Of a stretch of DNA of 61,489 nucleotides, positions 47,201-57,711 are shown piece after piece. The position numbers were made by a program, and so were the translations under genes. Source of the stretch: Priapulus caudatus (Eukaryota; Priapulida; Priapulimorpha; Priapulimorphida; Priapulidae); the NCBI RefSeq assembly GCF_000485595.1, contig NW_014578020.1, forward strand, positions 1 to 61,489, read 5' to 3'. Under the pieces are notes generated by a model. That model saw only the letters and a list, made by a program, of their open reading frames with translations. It was not told the DNA's origin and did not search any database. The stretch's first letter is position 1. The number at the start of each line of letters is the position of its first letter.

Positions 47201-48451
47201 GCCATATTCTCATGTCTGATGACACTATCTCAACCCTAGACTCAACCCTACGAGTTAGGATTCAAAACACTTTTCATGACTTTTCAGAGAGCGTACACAG
47301 TTAGGTTACTATAGTAATAATACATGTATTAAAACACAGGTAAGAATTGCAATTTCTCACGTCACGTCTCAATTTCACGTGTTTTTGTATGTTTGCAACC
47401 ATACTTTTTGGCTATTTGTGAGTCTGGAAACATTTTCTTGAAGAGTTCATTTGCATGGTCTGCCGCCCTCAAAGGCACATTGTGTTCAATTAAATAATCC
47501 GTAAATCTCACTTCTACGTCAAGACAGACAATTCTCTATTGGGACCCATGTTCTCTATCCTTGGGCCAACCGTGGTATAAAAAGAGCCCTAATAGTAATA
47601 CACTATCCTGTATCCATAATTGAAGACGAAAATTTAAGATTCGCCTTAGCCTTAGGCTTAGGCACCAGTAACTCCAGGTTTACAATATGAGGGGTTTACA
47701 AATAAATAACAAGTCAACATTTCTAACTACACGCAATGGCTACGATTGCAGTTTGTACGTACATCAATCAAACTGAAATTTCTCCGTAGGCTGCTAGCCG
47801 CTAGGCTAGTCTGACAAATTATACTAGACAGCAGTGCCAGTACTCAGTAGCCTGTAGGCAGTAGGGCCTAGTGCCAGTGGCAGTGCCAGTACTCAGTAGC
47901 CAACTCTTCCGCCTCGCGTGCGCGTTTTACACGCTGTGAAATCACAAACAAGATTAAAATTATGTCCGTAGGAAGTTCAGCAGTGAATTAGATTCACATA
48001 TTTGCTATAATCATGTTCACGTGATAATGAACTAGTCAGATAAATGCCGGTTCAATAGTAGATATTACTATTACTATTACTAGATAAGTCAACTTCGCAG
48101 CAACAAGAACATCACGATATCAATTTCTTAAAGTTAGCGTAACGTGATTGGTTGCTTGTAGTCACGTGTTATACCTGCTGGAACTTTTCAACGTGATGTT
48201 GTCTGCGATTGATGCTCACAAATGAACTGCTCAAATTTTACAGTACATAATCATAAATTGTTAAAATACAATATTCGTTATGATAGGCATTTTTGTGCGC
48301 TACTTAAACAAATTGTCACAACACTTTTCCCCTAAGTGACCTTCGCAAGGAATTGTGGGTCATCTTGCAATCGACCAGAGTCTGTGTTCATGAATTTTTG
48401 TAAAGTACAACAAACTTCATAAACTCAACGTCAGCGTAGTTAACAGAAACC
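44286..48451. other. Divergent intergenic region between ZC3H18 and ATP5F1E
   Basis: About 4.2 kb with no supported exon. It must hold both promoters. It contains the pogo-like element at 44641-45343 and a repeat with GGGGGGTCTGGGGGCATGCC at 47125-47150 that also appears at 16390 and, in part, at 53010. The rest is unassigned AT-rich DNA. Short ORFs (46537-46770, 47080-47304) are not preserved in frame in the inverted copy. Confidence 0.6.
44641..45343. mobile_element. ~0.7-kb pogo/Tigger-like non-autonomous element
   Basis: One end is CAGTGGAACCCCCGATTTTA followed by AATTTAACGCGAATTC and TATAACGCGATGAG. The other end, inverted, is CAGTAGTAGTGTAGCCTCGT followed by TATAACGTGATGG. CCCCGATTTA-ACGCG-type arrays are characteristic of pogo/Tigger termini. 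A flanking TA duplication is not evident, so boundaries may be off by a few bases. There is no transposase. Confidence 0.5.
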
Positions 48452-51400
48452 ATGACGTTCTGGAGACAAGCTGGCATCAAGTAAGATAATAATTACCTAG
48501 TGTTAGGCGTGTATTTACGATTTTAACTGCTTAGTTTTATTATGGTCAGAAACCGAGAAAGTGATAAACCGCGCGGCGACGCTAGACCTAAAAGTAAAGC
48601 CAAGTAAAGGCTAAACTGCCCCGCACACGGTTAAGCCCGGCGCACACTAGATACAATAATGTAACCCAAACACAGGATAGGGTTACAACGCGTCGCTATG
48701 GTTTTTTGTGGAGGAAATTCAGGGAACCCTGAGTGAATCACTCAGGGCGGTTTGCTTGTGCGTTTTCAGAGACTAGAACTTCCAAACTGGGTTTATTCTC
48801 AACACGAACCTTTCTCCGCTATCTGGGAACTTACTATGTATCACAATACTCTGTATTAAACTAATATAACCTGTTACAAAAATTCGAAGTGACGAGCAAC
48901 GGATATTTCGAGCGCCATTTCTGTTGACCTGTGACGTACGCATTCTTAATGCGCATAGCGATCGGCAAACGCAGCGCCCTCAGATTGGTCGGTGAATCCG
49001 CTCTTCAAACCGAAGTACGTCACAGGTCAACAGAAATTGCGCTCAGTATATTCGCCGCTCGTCACTTCAAATTTTTGTAACAGGTTATATTAGTTTAATA
49101 CAGAGTATTGTGATACATAATAGTAAGTTCCAAGATAGCGGAGAAAGGTTCGTGTTGAGAATAAACCCAGTTTGGAAGTTCTAGTCTCTGAAAATGCACC
49201 AGCAAACCGCCCTGAGTGATGCACTCAGGGGTTCCCTGAATTTCGTCCACAGAAAACCATAGCGACGCATTGTAACCCTATCCTGGGTTTGGGTTACATT
49301 ATTGTATCTAGGCGCACACGTGAGTTATTTTACTCAAGTAAAATGACGCATGAGTCTAGTTACTCAACGAAAATCCGCCGCATACGTGAGTAAAATGACG
49401 CATGCGTCAAATTACTCAACGAAAATCCGCCGCACACGTGAGTAAAATGACGCATGCGTCAAATTACTCAACGAAAATCCGCCGCACACGTGAGTAAAAT
49501 GACTCGTGCGTCATTTTACTTGAGTAAAATAACTCACGTGTGCGCCGGGCTTTAGCTCCAAGAAACGGTCTGCTAGGGTTAGAAGACCGTTTCAAACATT
49601 GGCTGCAGCTAAACACGTAGTTGTCGTATTTGCCAAGTATCGCCAAAGAACACTTCACGTGATATACCAAATGAATGACAGTATACATCCACCTTCTTCA
49701 AGTTCAAGTTCTTGTAACTATCAGTGCACTACGTAGCTCACAGGCACTTGGAACGTCTCAATAAAAAAAAATAATGGTAAATAAACATTAAATGTATTTA
49801 CTACCAAAGTCTTAATGTTTCTCTACTCTATTTCGCCTATAATCACCTGTAAATGCCAGTCAAATGCTCATCTGCAACACACAAGTAAACCGCACGCCCG
49901 CGCTGTGCACAAACAACATGAATAAGAGAGCAGGTAGGAAAGCGTGATCGCAAAATTTGCTCGACGCTCGCTTCATTTCACACGATCACAGAACGAAAAC
50001 ACATCCAACGGCTTCCATCTTGGTATCTATGTGTACATAAATGTTCACTTGTTTGATTTATAACTCTGGCTTTTGTTCTTACCTACTCCCGCCAGAGATA
50101 TCTCGTGAAATCCTGCAGGAAATGGTCTCTCCGTGAAAATGTAAAGAGGACGTATCCTCCAAAAATCCCTAACGGCGCTACTTTCGATCGATCGCTGTAG
50201 TCGTGTGTGCGTGACGTCATGCCCGCGCGCATTGTGCTTGGCTTGGCGGGCCTCGAAACAGAGCTCGGAGGCCGGCAGCAGCTCATCCCGGCATGCAATG
50301 CGCCCCATTACTCGTGTATAAACAGACATCTCGTCCTCTTTACATTTTCACGGAGAGAACATTTCTTGCAGGATTTCACGAGATATCTCTGGCGGGAGTA
50401 GGTAAGAACAAAGGCCAGCATTATAATTTGAACAAGTGAACATTTATGTACACATAGCTACCAAGATGGAAGCCGTTGGATGTGTTTTCGTTCTGTGATC
50501 GTGTGAAATGAAGCGAGTGCCGAGCAAATTTTGCGATCACACTTTCCTACCTGCTCTCTTATTCATGTTGTTTGTGCACAGCACGGGCGTGCGGTGTACT
50601 TGCGTGTTGCAGATGAGCATTTGACTGGCATTTACAGGTGATTATAGGCGAAATAGAGTAGAGAAACATTAAAACTTTGGTAGTAAATACATTTTGTGTT
50701 TATTTACCTTTTTCTATTTTATTGAGACGTTCCAAGTGCCTGTGACGTAGTTCTAGTACTATAGCCCGCTTACATTAACTGCCGCTGGGCTATAGAACGA
50801 GCCATTAGGGATGCGCGGGACTAACTTAGACTCGCTTATACCCGGCTATAAAGCGTCTGTGGTAGGCAATTAATGCCTCTTATCCGAAGTTAATATGTCT
50901 TAAGTTATATCAGCTACTAAAATTTAACCTCTAACTATCGTTGCAATGGTATACTTGCGATATTTCTTGTAAACGAACATTCGATTTGCGAACTTCAAAC
51001 GGCCATTTCTGGCAGCGCTGCAGCAGCGCCAGTGAGCGGGAACTATGTATTTCCGCACGTGGAGGGGTGGGCGGGTTGGGTTGGTTGTGGACAAAAACAT
51101 TGTTGTTGTCAAGTAACAAATTAAGCGATCAAAAAAGATTGTAATATTAGTTTTGTCATGAAAGATGAACAAATTACTATTAAGTATTATTAATTTGTTA
51201 CTTGACAACAACAATGTTTTTGTCCACAACCAACACAACCCGCCCACCCCTCCACGTGCGGAAATACATAGTTCCTGCTGACTGGCTGGAGTAAGTTGGT
51301 CCCGAGCATTCGTAATGGCTGATGCTATAGCCCAGCGGCAACTGTACGCGGGCTATAGTTACTAGAGCTATGCGCTACGATGCGCTCGTTACTTACGTTA

Positions 51401-54400
51401 CGGGGTTCACGGTGACTTTTTGAGATGAATGCAATCAAAATCATGAATTCGCCACCATTCTGTATCATTCCGACTGCGACTAAAATCCGCAATGGACCGA
51501 ACAAGGGAAATTAAATGATCTGCGGTCCTCATGTAAACCAACCCTACATCCGAGAACATGTTGTCTTAGGTTTTTCCAATTGGCCCAGACATTTGTGAAC
51601 ATCGTTCCACTTGCTTTGGTGTGTAATTGCCGTGAGAGCCATCGTGCAGCTATTGTACTATTTTTGTAGCATTTTCTAGCGAGTCTTTTTCGTTTCGGGT
51701 TTTCCGTGTCTCAATTGTGTATCAAATGTGTCTCAATCCACAGTGTAAACATGGCGGGTAAACAATCGTGGAATTTAGTTGATATACTGTGAATTAAGAG
51801 ATACGAATCTAGTTTAGAAGCAGGACAACTTGTTCATATTTCAAACAAGGCAAGTCAAAGGTGGTAACAGAATAGTTTTATTTGAGATATACAGAGTTAC
51901 ATCTAGATCTGCATAGGTGATAGGTTTTTTTGTATGGAGGTTTTTTTGTATGGAAGCGTGTCAGGCTGTATAGACAATCTGTCGCATAGCCTCGTCTGGC
52001 TAGCATACGGTGTCTATGGACTATCTAGAGTGTCTCGGTGTCTCGGCCAACACTCCTATTAAATATGCCAAAATGCCCTATAATAAGCATATGAGTTGTC
52101 CTATAAACTCCTATATTTGTCATTGGAGAATAAACAGTCCTACATTTCCTATATTTGAATGATCAAAATGTGCTGGGAGGCATGCTAGTGACAATTCTCT
52201 TGAAATCGGCAACCACCAGAAAAAGGTTCATCTTACTGAGTGACGTAGTGGTTCTAGACTGGTACAACATCTCTGTTGCTTAATTCAAGTTACCCTGTTA
52301 AATTACAGGGACAAGGTCTCTCAAAAAACAAGTGTCATCTTCAAATAACTGCGTCAACACAATGTAAACAAACAGGCTTAAATCATTGTATACTTTTGTG
52401 AAAATAACAGTGAACAAGTGTTCTAAGACGTGTTAACCTAACTTTAGACACTTGCTGTTATGCAAGCAATACGAGGAAAATACTGTAGTAGTTGGGTAAA
52501 TACAAGAACGGTCAGAAAAACTGTTTGGAATCATCACGTTTGAGCTGGGTAGCTTTAACTTTTAAGGAATAATTTCGTTTTTCTATTCTTAGCATAGTTA
52601 GCCTAATGTATTCTTCATCGTAGTCCATGTGAGATAAGACCAGAATTTATTCGGAGACAGTCGGGCGTCTGCGCTCAATAGGAATCTATGTCACAATGTA
52701 TGCTGCATTGAGACAGCTTACACTGTCCCTCCTTAAAGGATGCGTGCCAACCACTACAATTTATCGGTATTTTATACGAATTTCGTTTGCATTTTGACCA
52801 CTACGACCAATTTGCATACAACTACGATTTTTATTACGATCGGAAAAAAATTATTTTTATGATATTTTAAGTGTTTTATTTCAGTGTTACATTGATATAA
52901 CATGATTAAAAATAACTACATGTATTTAGCAGCAAATATCAGTTTGAACTTATTATCATTTTGGGTCCCAGAATGCAGGAATTTGCATCTCGGAATCAAA
53001 AATTTTCCGGGGGGCATGCCCCGAACACCCCCCTAACATACTTGGGTAACTGCGTGACCCTCGGACTACAGATTTCAGATATCCTCACTACAGTTTGCTC
53101 AGAAAAGTGTTGGCATCTCTGCATCCAGCACTATGAAGTCAGTAGTAAGCATCTCACTGGTGTCTGTCTTGCCAGTTGCGGAGCAATCCAGTGATTGTCT
53201 GTGCTTGGTGCACTGTGGTACTGCTGCACCCAAACGAGCGATCAGATTGCATCTATTATTTCAGTCCTCAATTGGCGACCAGTGATGCACGTTTTGGCTG
53301 CCAAGCAGCAATTTTGGTTACTAATACGTCTGTTTTTGTTGCTGTGTAGAACACTGCTGTAGCAGCAATATGTTTGTCGACCAGCTGGAATTAGCATTTT
53401 ACAATAAACATTACACTTTTTAAATAATCGTGACTAGCTACTGTGGTGTTAACTAAGTAATTGTATTTGGTTTCAATCTTTCATAACTTCCAAATTGAAC
53501 TTCCACATGTTAAAAAATATATTGTTTTTATATCAGCATGATGCACTCCTAGTATATTACAATTGTTGCTTCATAACCCATATATGTTGATATATATATA
53601 TATTATAATCAGGGTTCTCCCCAGGATGAAATTCAAACAGGGGGGAGGGGAGGGGTAGGGGAGCGCGGGAGGGGGGAGGGGGGAAACTAGGGGGGTTCGG
53701 GGCGCGTGTATTTTTACGTACGACTAATTACATGCAGTAAATTGCCACCACACCATAGACGGTATTTGGGGTTCTTGTATATATAAGATAGCCGAGTCGG
53801 TGTACAGTTAGTGACAGGTTAACTGTTTATTGGCAGGTTAAGTTGTTTACTGTCTGCATTGCATGCGTCGGATGTCCTGGTCGAACGGCAATTCTTGACG
53901 ATCGATTCCCGCGGTGGCAAACTTTTATTGTGGTGGAATTTAAACGGGGCGGAGGTAATTTAAACGGGGCGCAAGGATTCAAACCGGAGGGGGGGGAGTT
54001 TTCCCAAACGGGGCGCGCGCGCGCCCCGTTTGCGCAACGTAGGGAGAACCCTGATAATGTGGCATGTGCATGTGCGAGTCTAGTTAGACAGGTTGAACGT
54101 AATCTATGTTGGATCACAAATGGACTGTATATATGTATAATCCCTGTTTATTATTCTGTGATTGCAGTTACATTCAGTACTCTCAGATAGCAGCAAGAGT
54201 AGTCCGACGAGCACTTAAGCCAGAATTTAAAGCAGAAGCTTTGAAGAGAGAAGGCTCCGATGCTAAAGTTGTAAAGTGGGAGAATGGAAAACCTATGAGT
54301 GAGTGGAGTAATTGATATTTGTTGTGTGGTTTGTTGGATTGTAAGCGCCTATAGATGGCAGCAATGTCGCACAACTATACCTTCATATTCTGGTTAGCAT

Positions 54401-54820
54401 AATGAATGCAATCATAAGGCTGATGATAGTGGCAAGTGTTTATAAGTGTAGCAAATTGTATATAGCATTGTTCATTTTAACTTGGGCACAAATTTGTCCT
54501 TGTTTTCATACCGATTGTTATTTAAGAAATTATATGCATCTTCAAATACCATTCATGGTTTAATCATTCATTTAGTTCAGTGTCAGTCATTCATTAACTC
54601 TCATCAAAGCATTCGCGTACCCATGATAATTTTGTTACCTACCACATTTGGCCAACATAATTGTGTGTGACAAGGGACAATTGTTCATTTTATAGCTTCC
54701 TGTTAGTAATTTAATATACATGTATCAAACTAAATATTCAATAAATATACTATCGTTACAGAAAATATAAGCTTTGCATTGACCGATATCCTTTTTTCTA
54801 TTTCAGAGGGAGCAGCGTAA
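48452..54820 (+). CDS. ATP5F1E: ATP synthase F1 subunit epsilon (complete, three exons)
   Basis: Exons are 48452-48480, 54168-54298 and 54807-54820 (stop TAA at 54818-54820): 174 nt, 57 residues. The product opens [20 protein letters not shown], then [19 protein letters not shown], and ends [14 protein letters not shown]. This matches animal epsilon subunits (WRQAGLSYIRYSQI..., usual length 50-60). The protein is a small central-stalk subunit of mitochondrial F1-ATPase, with no cleaved targeting peptide in animals. Splice sites are GTAAGA/ttgcAG and GTGAGT/ttcAG. Read-through of the second donor would give a slightly different tail, MSEWSN, but the KGAA ending fits the family better. Intron 1 is 5.7 kb and holds several foldback elements. 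It diverges from ZC3H18. Confidence 0.92.
48634..49551. mobile_element. MITE with TTA duplication and internal 52-bp tandem repeats, hosting a nested insertion
   Basis: Termini AGCCCGGCGCACAC and GTGTGCGCCGGGCT are flanked by TTA at 48631-48633 and 49552-49554. Sub-terminal sequence is GTGAGTTATTTTACTCAAG and its inverse. The interior (49368-49500) has about three units of CGCACACGTGAGTAAAATGA plus ACGCATGCGTCAAATTACTC. The element is interrupted at 48648-49310. A 3-bp TTA target suggests PIF/Harbinger, by inference. Confidence 0.75.
48648..49310. mobile_element. 663-bp foldback element with 9-bp target duplication (Mutator-like)
   Basis: Arms of ~300 bp begin TAGATACAATAATGTAACCC and end GGGTTACATTATTGTATCTA, separated by ~60 bp. 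The 9-mer GGCGCACAC occurs directly before (48639-48647) and after (49311-49319). Long inverted arms and a 9-bp duplication are the hallmark of Mutator-like (MULE) elements. It has no ORF and is non-autonomous. Removing it and one 9-mer restores the host MITE terminus. Confidence 0.85.
49739..50744. mobile_element. ~1.0-kb foldback element with 8-bp target duplication (hAT-like)
   Basis: Arms of ~400 bp begin CACAGGCACTTGGAACGTCT and end in its inverse CCAAGTGCCTGTG. Flanks are ACGTAGCT (49731-49738) and ACGTAGTT (50745-50752), an 8-bp duplication with one mismatch. An 8-bp duplication and a CA-start terminus fit hAT, by inference. The spacer has a GATCGATCG palindrome. The overlapping ORFs on both strands (50045-50401) are produced by the palindrome. 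Confidence 0.78.
50759..51358. mobile_element. 600-bp element with CTATAGCCCGC termini enclosing a second palindrome
   Basis: The outer ends are CTATAGCCCGC...CCGCTGGGCTATAG and GCTATAGCCCAGCGGC...GCGGGCTATAG. Inside, 51037-51125 and 51186-51275 form another inverted pair through CACGTGGAGGGGTGGGCGG and AACATTGTTGTTGTCAAGTA. The result is a hairpin within a hairpin. It immediately follows the hAT-like element. The ORFs at 50924-51247 run along the palindrome and are not genes. Confidence 0.72.
51359..53609. other. Remainder of ATP5F1E intron 1
   Basis: No exon or clear terminal repeat was recognised. A C/G-rich GGGGGGCATGCCCCGAACACCCCCC block at 53009-53035 is shared in type with 16390 and 47125. 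The strand is otherwise AT-rich and unassigned. Confidence 0.45.
53610..54053. mobile_element. 444-bp MITE with CAGGGTTCTCC termini next to ATP5F1E exon 2
   Basis: CAGGGTTCTCC and GGAGAACCCTG ends are flanked by ATAAT on both sides. The interior contains long G-rich runs (53637-53700), GGCGCGCGCGCGCCCCGTTTG at 54012-54033, and a repeated 'aaacggggcg' motif. It shares only its termini with 12169-12365, so it is a different non-autonomous derivative of the same transposase. It ends 115 bp before exon 2. Confidence 0.7.
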
Positions 54821-55943
54821 CCACAAACATAATGTAGCCATCATCCTGATCACAGCCAGCCTCCAGTGTTGAGACAACCAAAATTATAGAATAGCATTGC
54901 AGTCTTAAAAACCTGTTAAGCCCGTATGGGATGGGTCAGTGTTTTACTGTTTTTCTTATTATGTAGATTCCGTTACAAAGACAACCTCTGAAATAATACA
55001 TCAGTCATTTCATGTAACTGTAACATGTCTGTGTTTTTTTTTTTAACTTGTACCTTTACATGTACATTCTGTTGTAAATTGTATCTGAACAGCAAGTTTT
55101 ATTAAATTGTTATTGTAAATTTAAGCTGAATTTTAATATAGGTTCATAGTAAATGGAGATTAGTGTCATTACTAATTCCAAAGACACTCGAAAACACACC
55201 AAAAATTTAGCATCTATTATAAGATGAAGTGGAATGAACTTGTTCGGGAAAATATGTTCATTCTATATACAGGTTCCAGCAATTAATTGGCTGTAATATA
55301 CGTGTAATTTATAAGTACAAATTTAATAGTTTTATAAATAAACCAAACAAATATAGGTGTTGATGATAGCACATGGTTTGCGGTCAATTAATAACTTCCC
55401 TCAGTGTACAAAAATAAAAATAAACCATTCTTTTAATTTACATGAACTGGAATTGGACTGCTTTCCCACTGATGTGCCTGCAATTCTAACAAGTTCTACT
55501 GTGTAATGTTCTTTACATAGAAAAGTTGTGTAGTTGTTGTGTTATGCTCCGTTCTACTTGCATTGCAGAAAGTGCCATATAATTTATTCTTGTGCACAGA
55601 TGCAAATGGTAGAGGGGTATTGGTTATGTTGCTCATAGCACAAAGCGGTGTTTTCTCGCAGTTCGTACTCAAACGTGACCAGGTACCTTTATTTATTCAA
55701 AAGAAATTTTGTTTACATTATTAACAAAGCAGATAGAAGCTCTGCGTTTCAAATCTCTATTGGCTCACACAAGCTGCAGTGTAACATGAGATTTTGAGTA
55801 CTTACTGTTTGTATTTTGACAAAGATGACGTTTTTTTAAACTTTTAAACACCTTTGTTGACCACCCTACTCTGTTTATGATTAGGTGACCAATACTAGCA
55901 CACACACTAGCACATACGGGTCTTTGTTTTGTGATGGATATCA
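54821..55943. other. ATP5F1E 3' UTR and spacer to UNC93-like gene
   Basis: AT-rich sequence after the ATP5F1E stop. A weak polyadenylation hexamer ATTAAA is at about 55101 and others occur further on. The two genes converge here. I see no further exon or repeat. Confidence 0.45.
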
Positions 55944-57679
55944 CTATAGTCTAGTGACTGTTGACTCCTCGTCGCTTAGTGATAGCACCTGGTTGGTATG
56001 CCCCGCACTGCTACTTGGTGCTAGTTCGGCGTCGATGCAGCCTTCAAAGGAACAGTGTTTTGTCTGTAGTCGCTGACCTACACGTACACTCCTTTGCACG
56101 TGTGGCGCCGCCGGAGCGCTGCTCGTCCTACGCAGTGTGGCGCCACCTTGCGTCCTGTGCAGCTTTCTCGCCGCCTGCCGCCTGCGCATCTCGTCGCTGG
56201 CCTTCGACATGTGTCTGCTCACGCGTTGCGCGGCGCCCTGACTAATCCTCGTCACCTTCTGCGCGGCATCCTGGCCAGCCTTGCTCACCTGCTCGATCAC
56301 CATGCCGTTGATGTTGCTGAGGAAATTACCGATGCCCTGACCAAACAGCGCCGATTCGCTGGCGTCGTTGCTAGGTGCCGTCACGCTTTTTCGGCGTGCT
56401 GGCGACGTGGTCACCTGCAGGTACAAGTTCGTCTGTGCAGCCAACCTGTCCAAAATCTTCTGCTTTTTCATTTCCTTCCAGTCAATGTATCTGTAAAAAT
56501 GCATGGCAGATGTAATTATAGTGTTTTTTGCAACGTGCCCGTGATTCTGCATGTTAAAAAATCATGTTAATTCGTTCATGTTCAGCTTATTTTTTTCTTA
56601 TGTTAACTCGTAAATTAATAATTATTCGGGATTGTTGCGGCGTTCACTCAATCTCTTGAGCTTTCATATCGATGAAGCTCATCGGGATGTACGTAAACTA
56701 CCCGTCCTTATCCCACCAAACGAGGGCGCCACTAGCGCGAGTTTCTCAGGGCAGCGGGTAAAAAGGAAGCAGTGCAGGGGGATTTTAGATTGATTGCTTG
56801 GAGGCGATTTCGGTCTTCTGGTGCTGCCCGCATATCGGCCAGTTGGAAAAACATGAAAGACAGAGTAAACGTGTCAGTAATGACGTTCGCTGCGTTTATG
56901 GCTGTATACATATGTGGATCAAATGACCAATATCCCCATAAAATCAATGGTGTTTTAAGGCGTTAGACAAACACCTACGGGGTGGATAAATAAGCATGCC
57001 GTTGATCGAGCTAATTACATATAATTATACGTTTACGCATACCTAGATGTATTTGAATATGGGACAGTGGTGTATGTTGTGCGCAGCCTACTGACATAGG
57101 CCTAATGCTGAACACTTACTAGAAAGGAAACGAAGGAGAGAAAGGTAGCGCGAAGTCTCACATGAATGTTAAAAGATAATACAAACTATAGTGATGATGA
57201 TGATGATGATGATAATAATAATAATAGTGCACAGCGGTTGGAAAAGGAGAGAAATTGTAAAAATTATAAATTTCTCAATTAAAACCTATACATGATCCAC
57301 AATGGCTGTGCGACGATTAGGGCTATGATGACAGAAATTATAGATTTCGGCGTGATGATAATCGATACGCAACACAATGTTCGACAAACAGTTCGGTAAT
57401 GTAAGTTCTGTTAATGAAAGGCTTTCATAAAAATGCGTTATAATTTACGGAGCAGTGCAAATAGCAGAGACAGAAAATCGGTCTGAATTAGGCCGCAAGC
57501 ATGTCAACGTTACAAGCACATAACATACATTACCTCGATCGACTTGCTGGTGTTTTGTATTTTTGGCATCTATTATTTATCACTAGCGTGAGAATATCGA
57601 ATTAGTAGCTGTTACACCACGCTCACTTATAATGATCCAGTGTGAAAGAGGGTAATAGCGTGAAAGAGAATATATAATA

Positions 57680-57711
<32 letters not shown>

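Noticed and set aside
49368-49510. CRISPR-like array of spaced repeats
   Set aside because: The units are contiguous tandem copies inside a transposon in an animal intron, without unique spacers.
50924-51247. 107-codon minus ORF and its mirror on +
   Set aside because: Both strands read alike because the DNA is a palindrome. No known motif.
51750-51791. ATG in strong context (AACATGGCGG) with a nearby GTAAAC donor
   Set aside because: The frame stops within 14 codons and no partner exon was recognised. It could be a UTR exon but cannot be supported.
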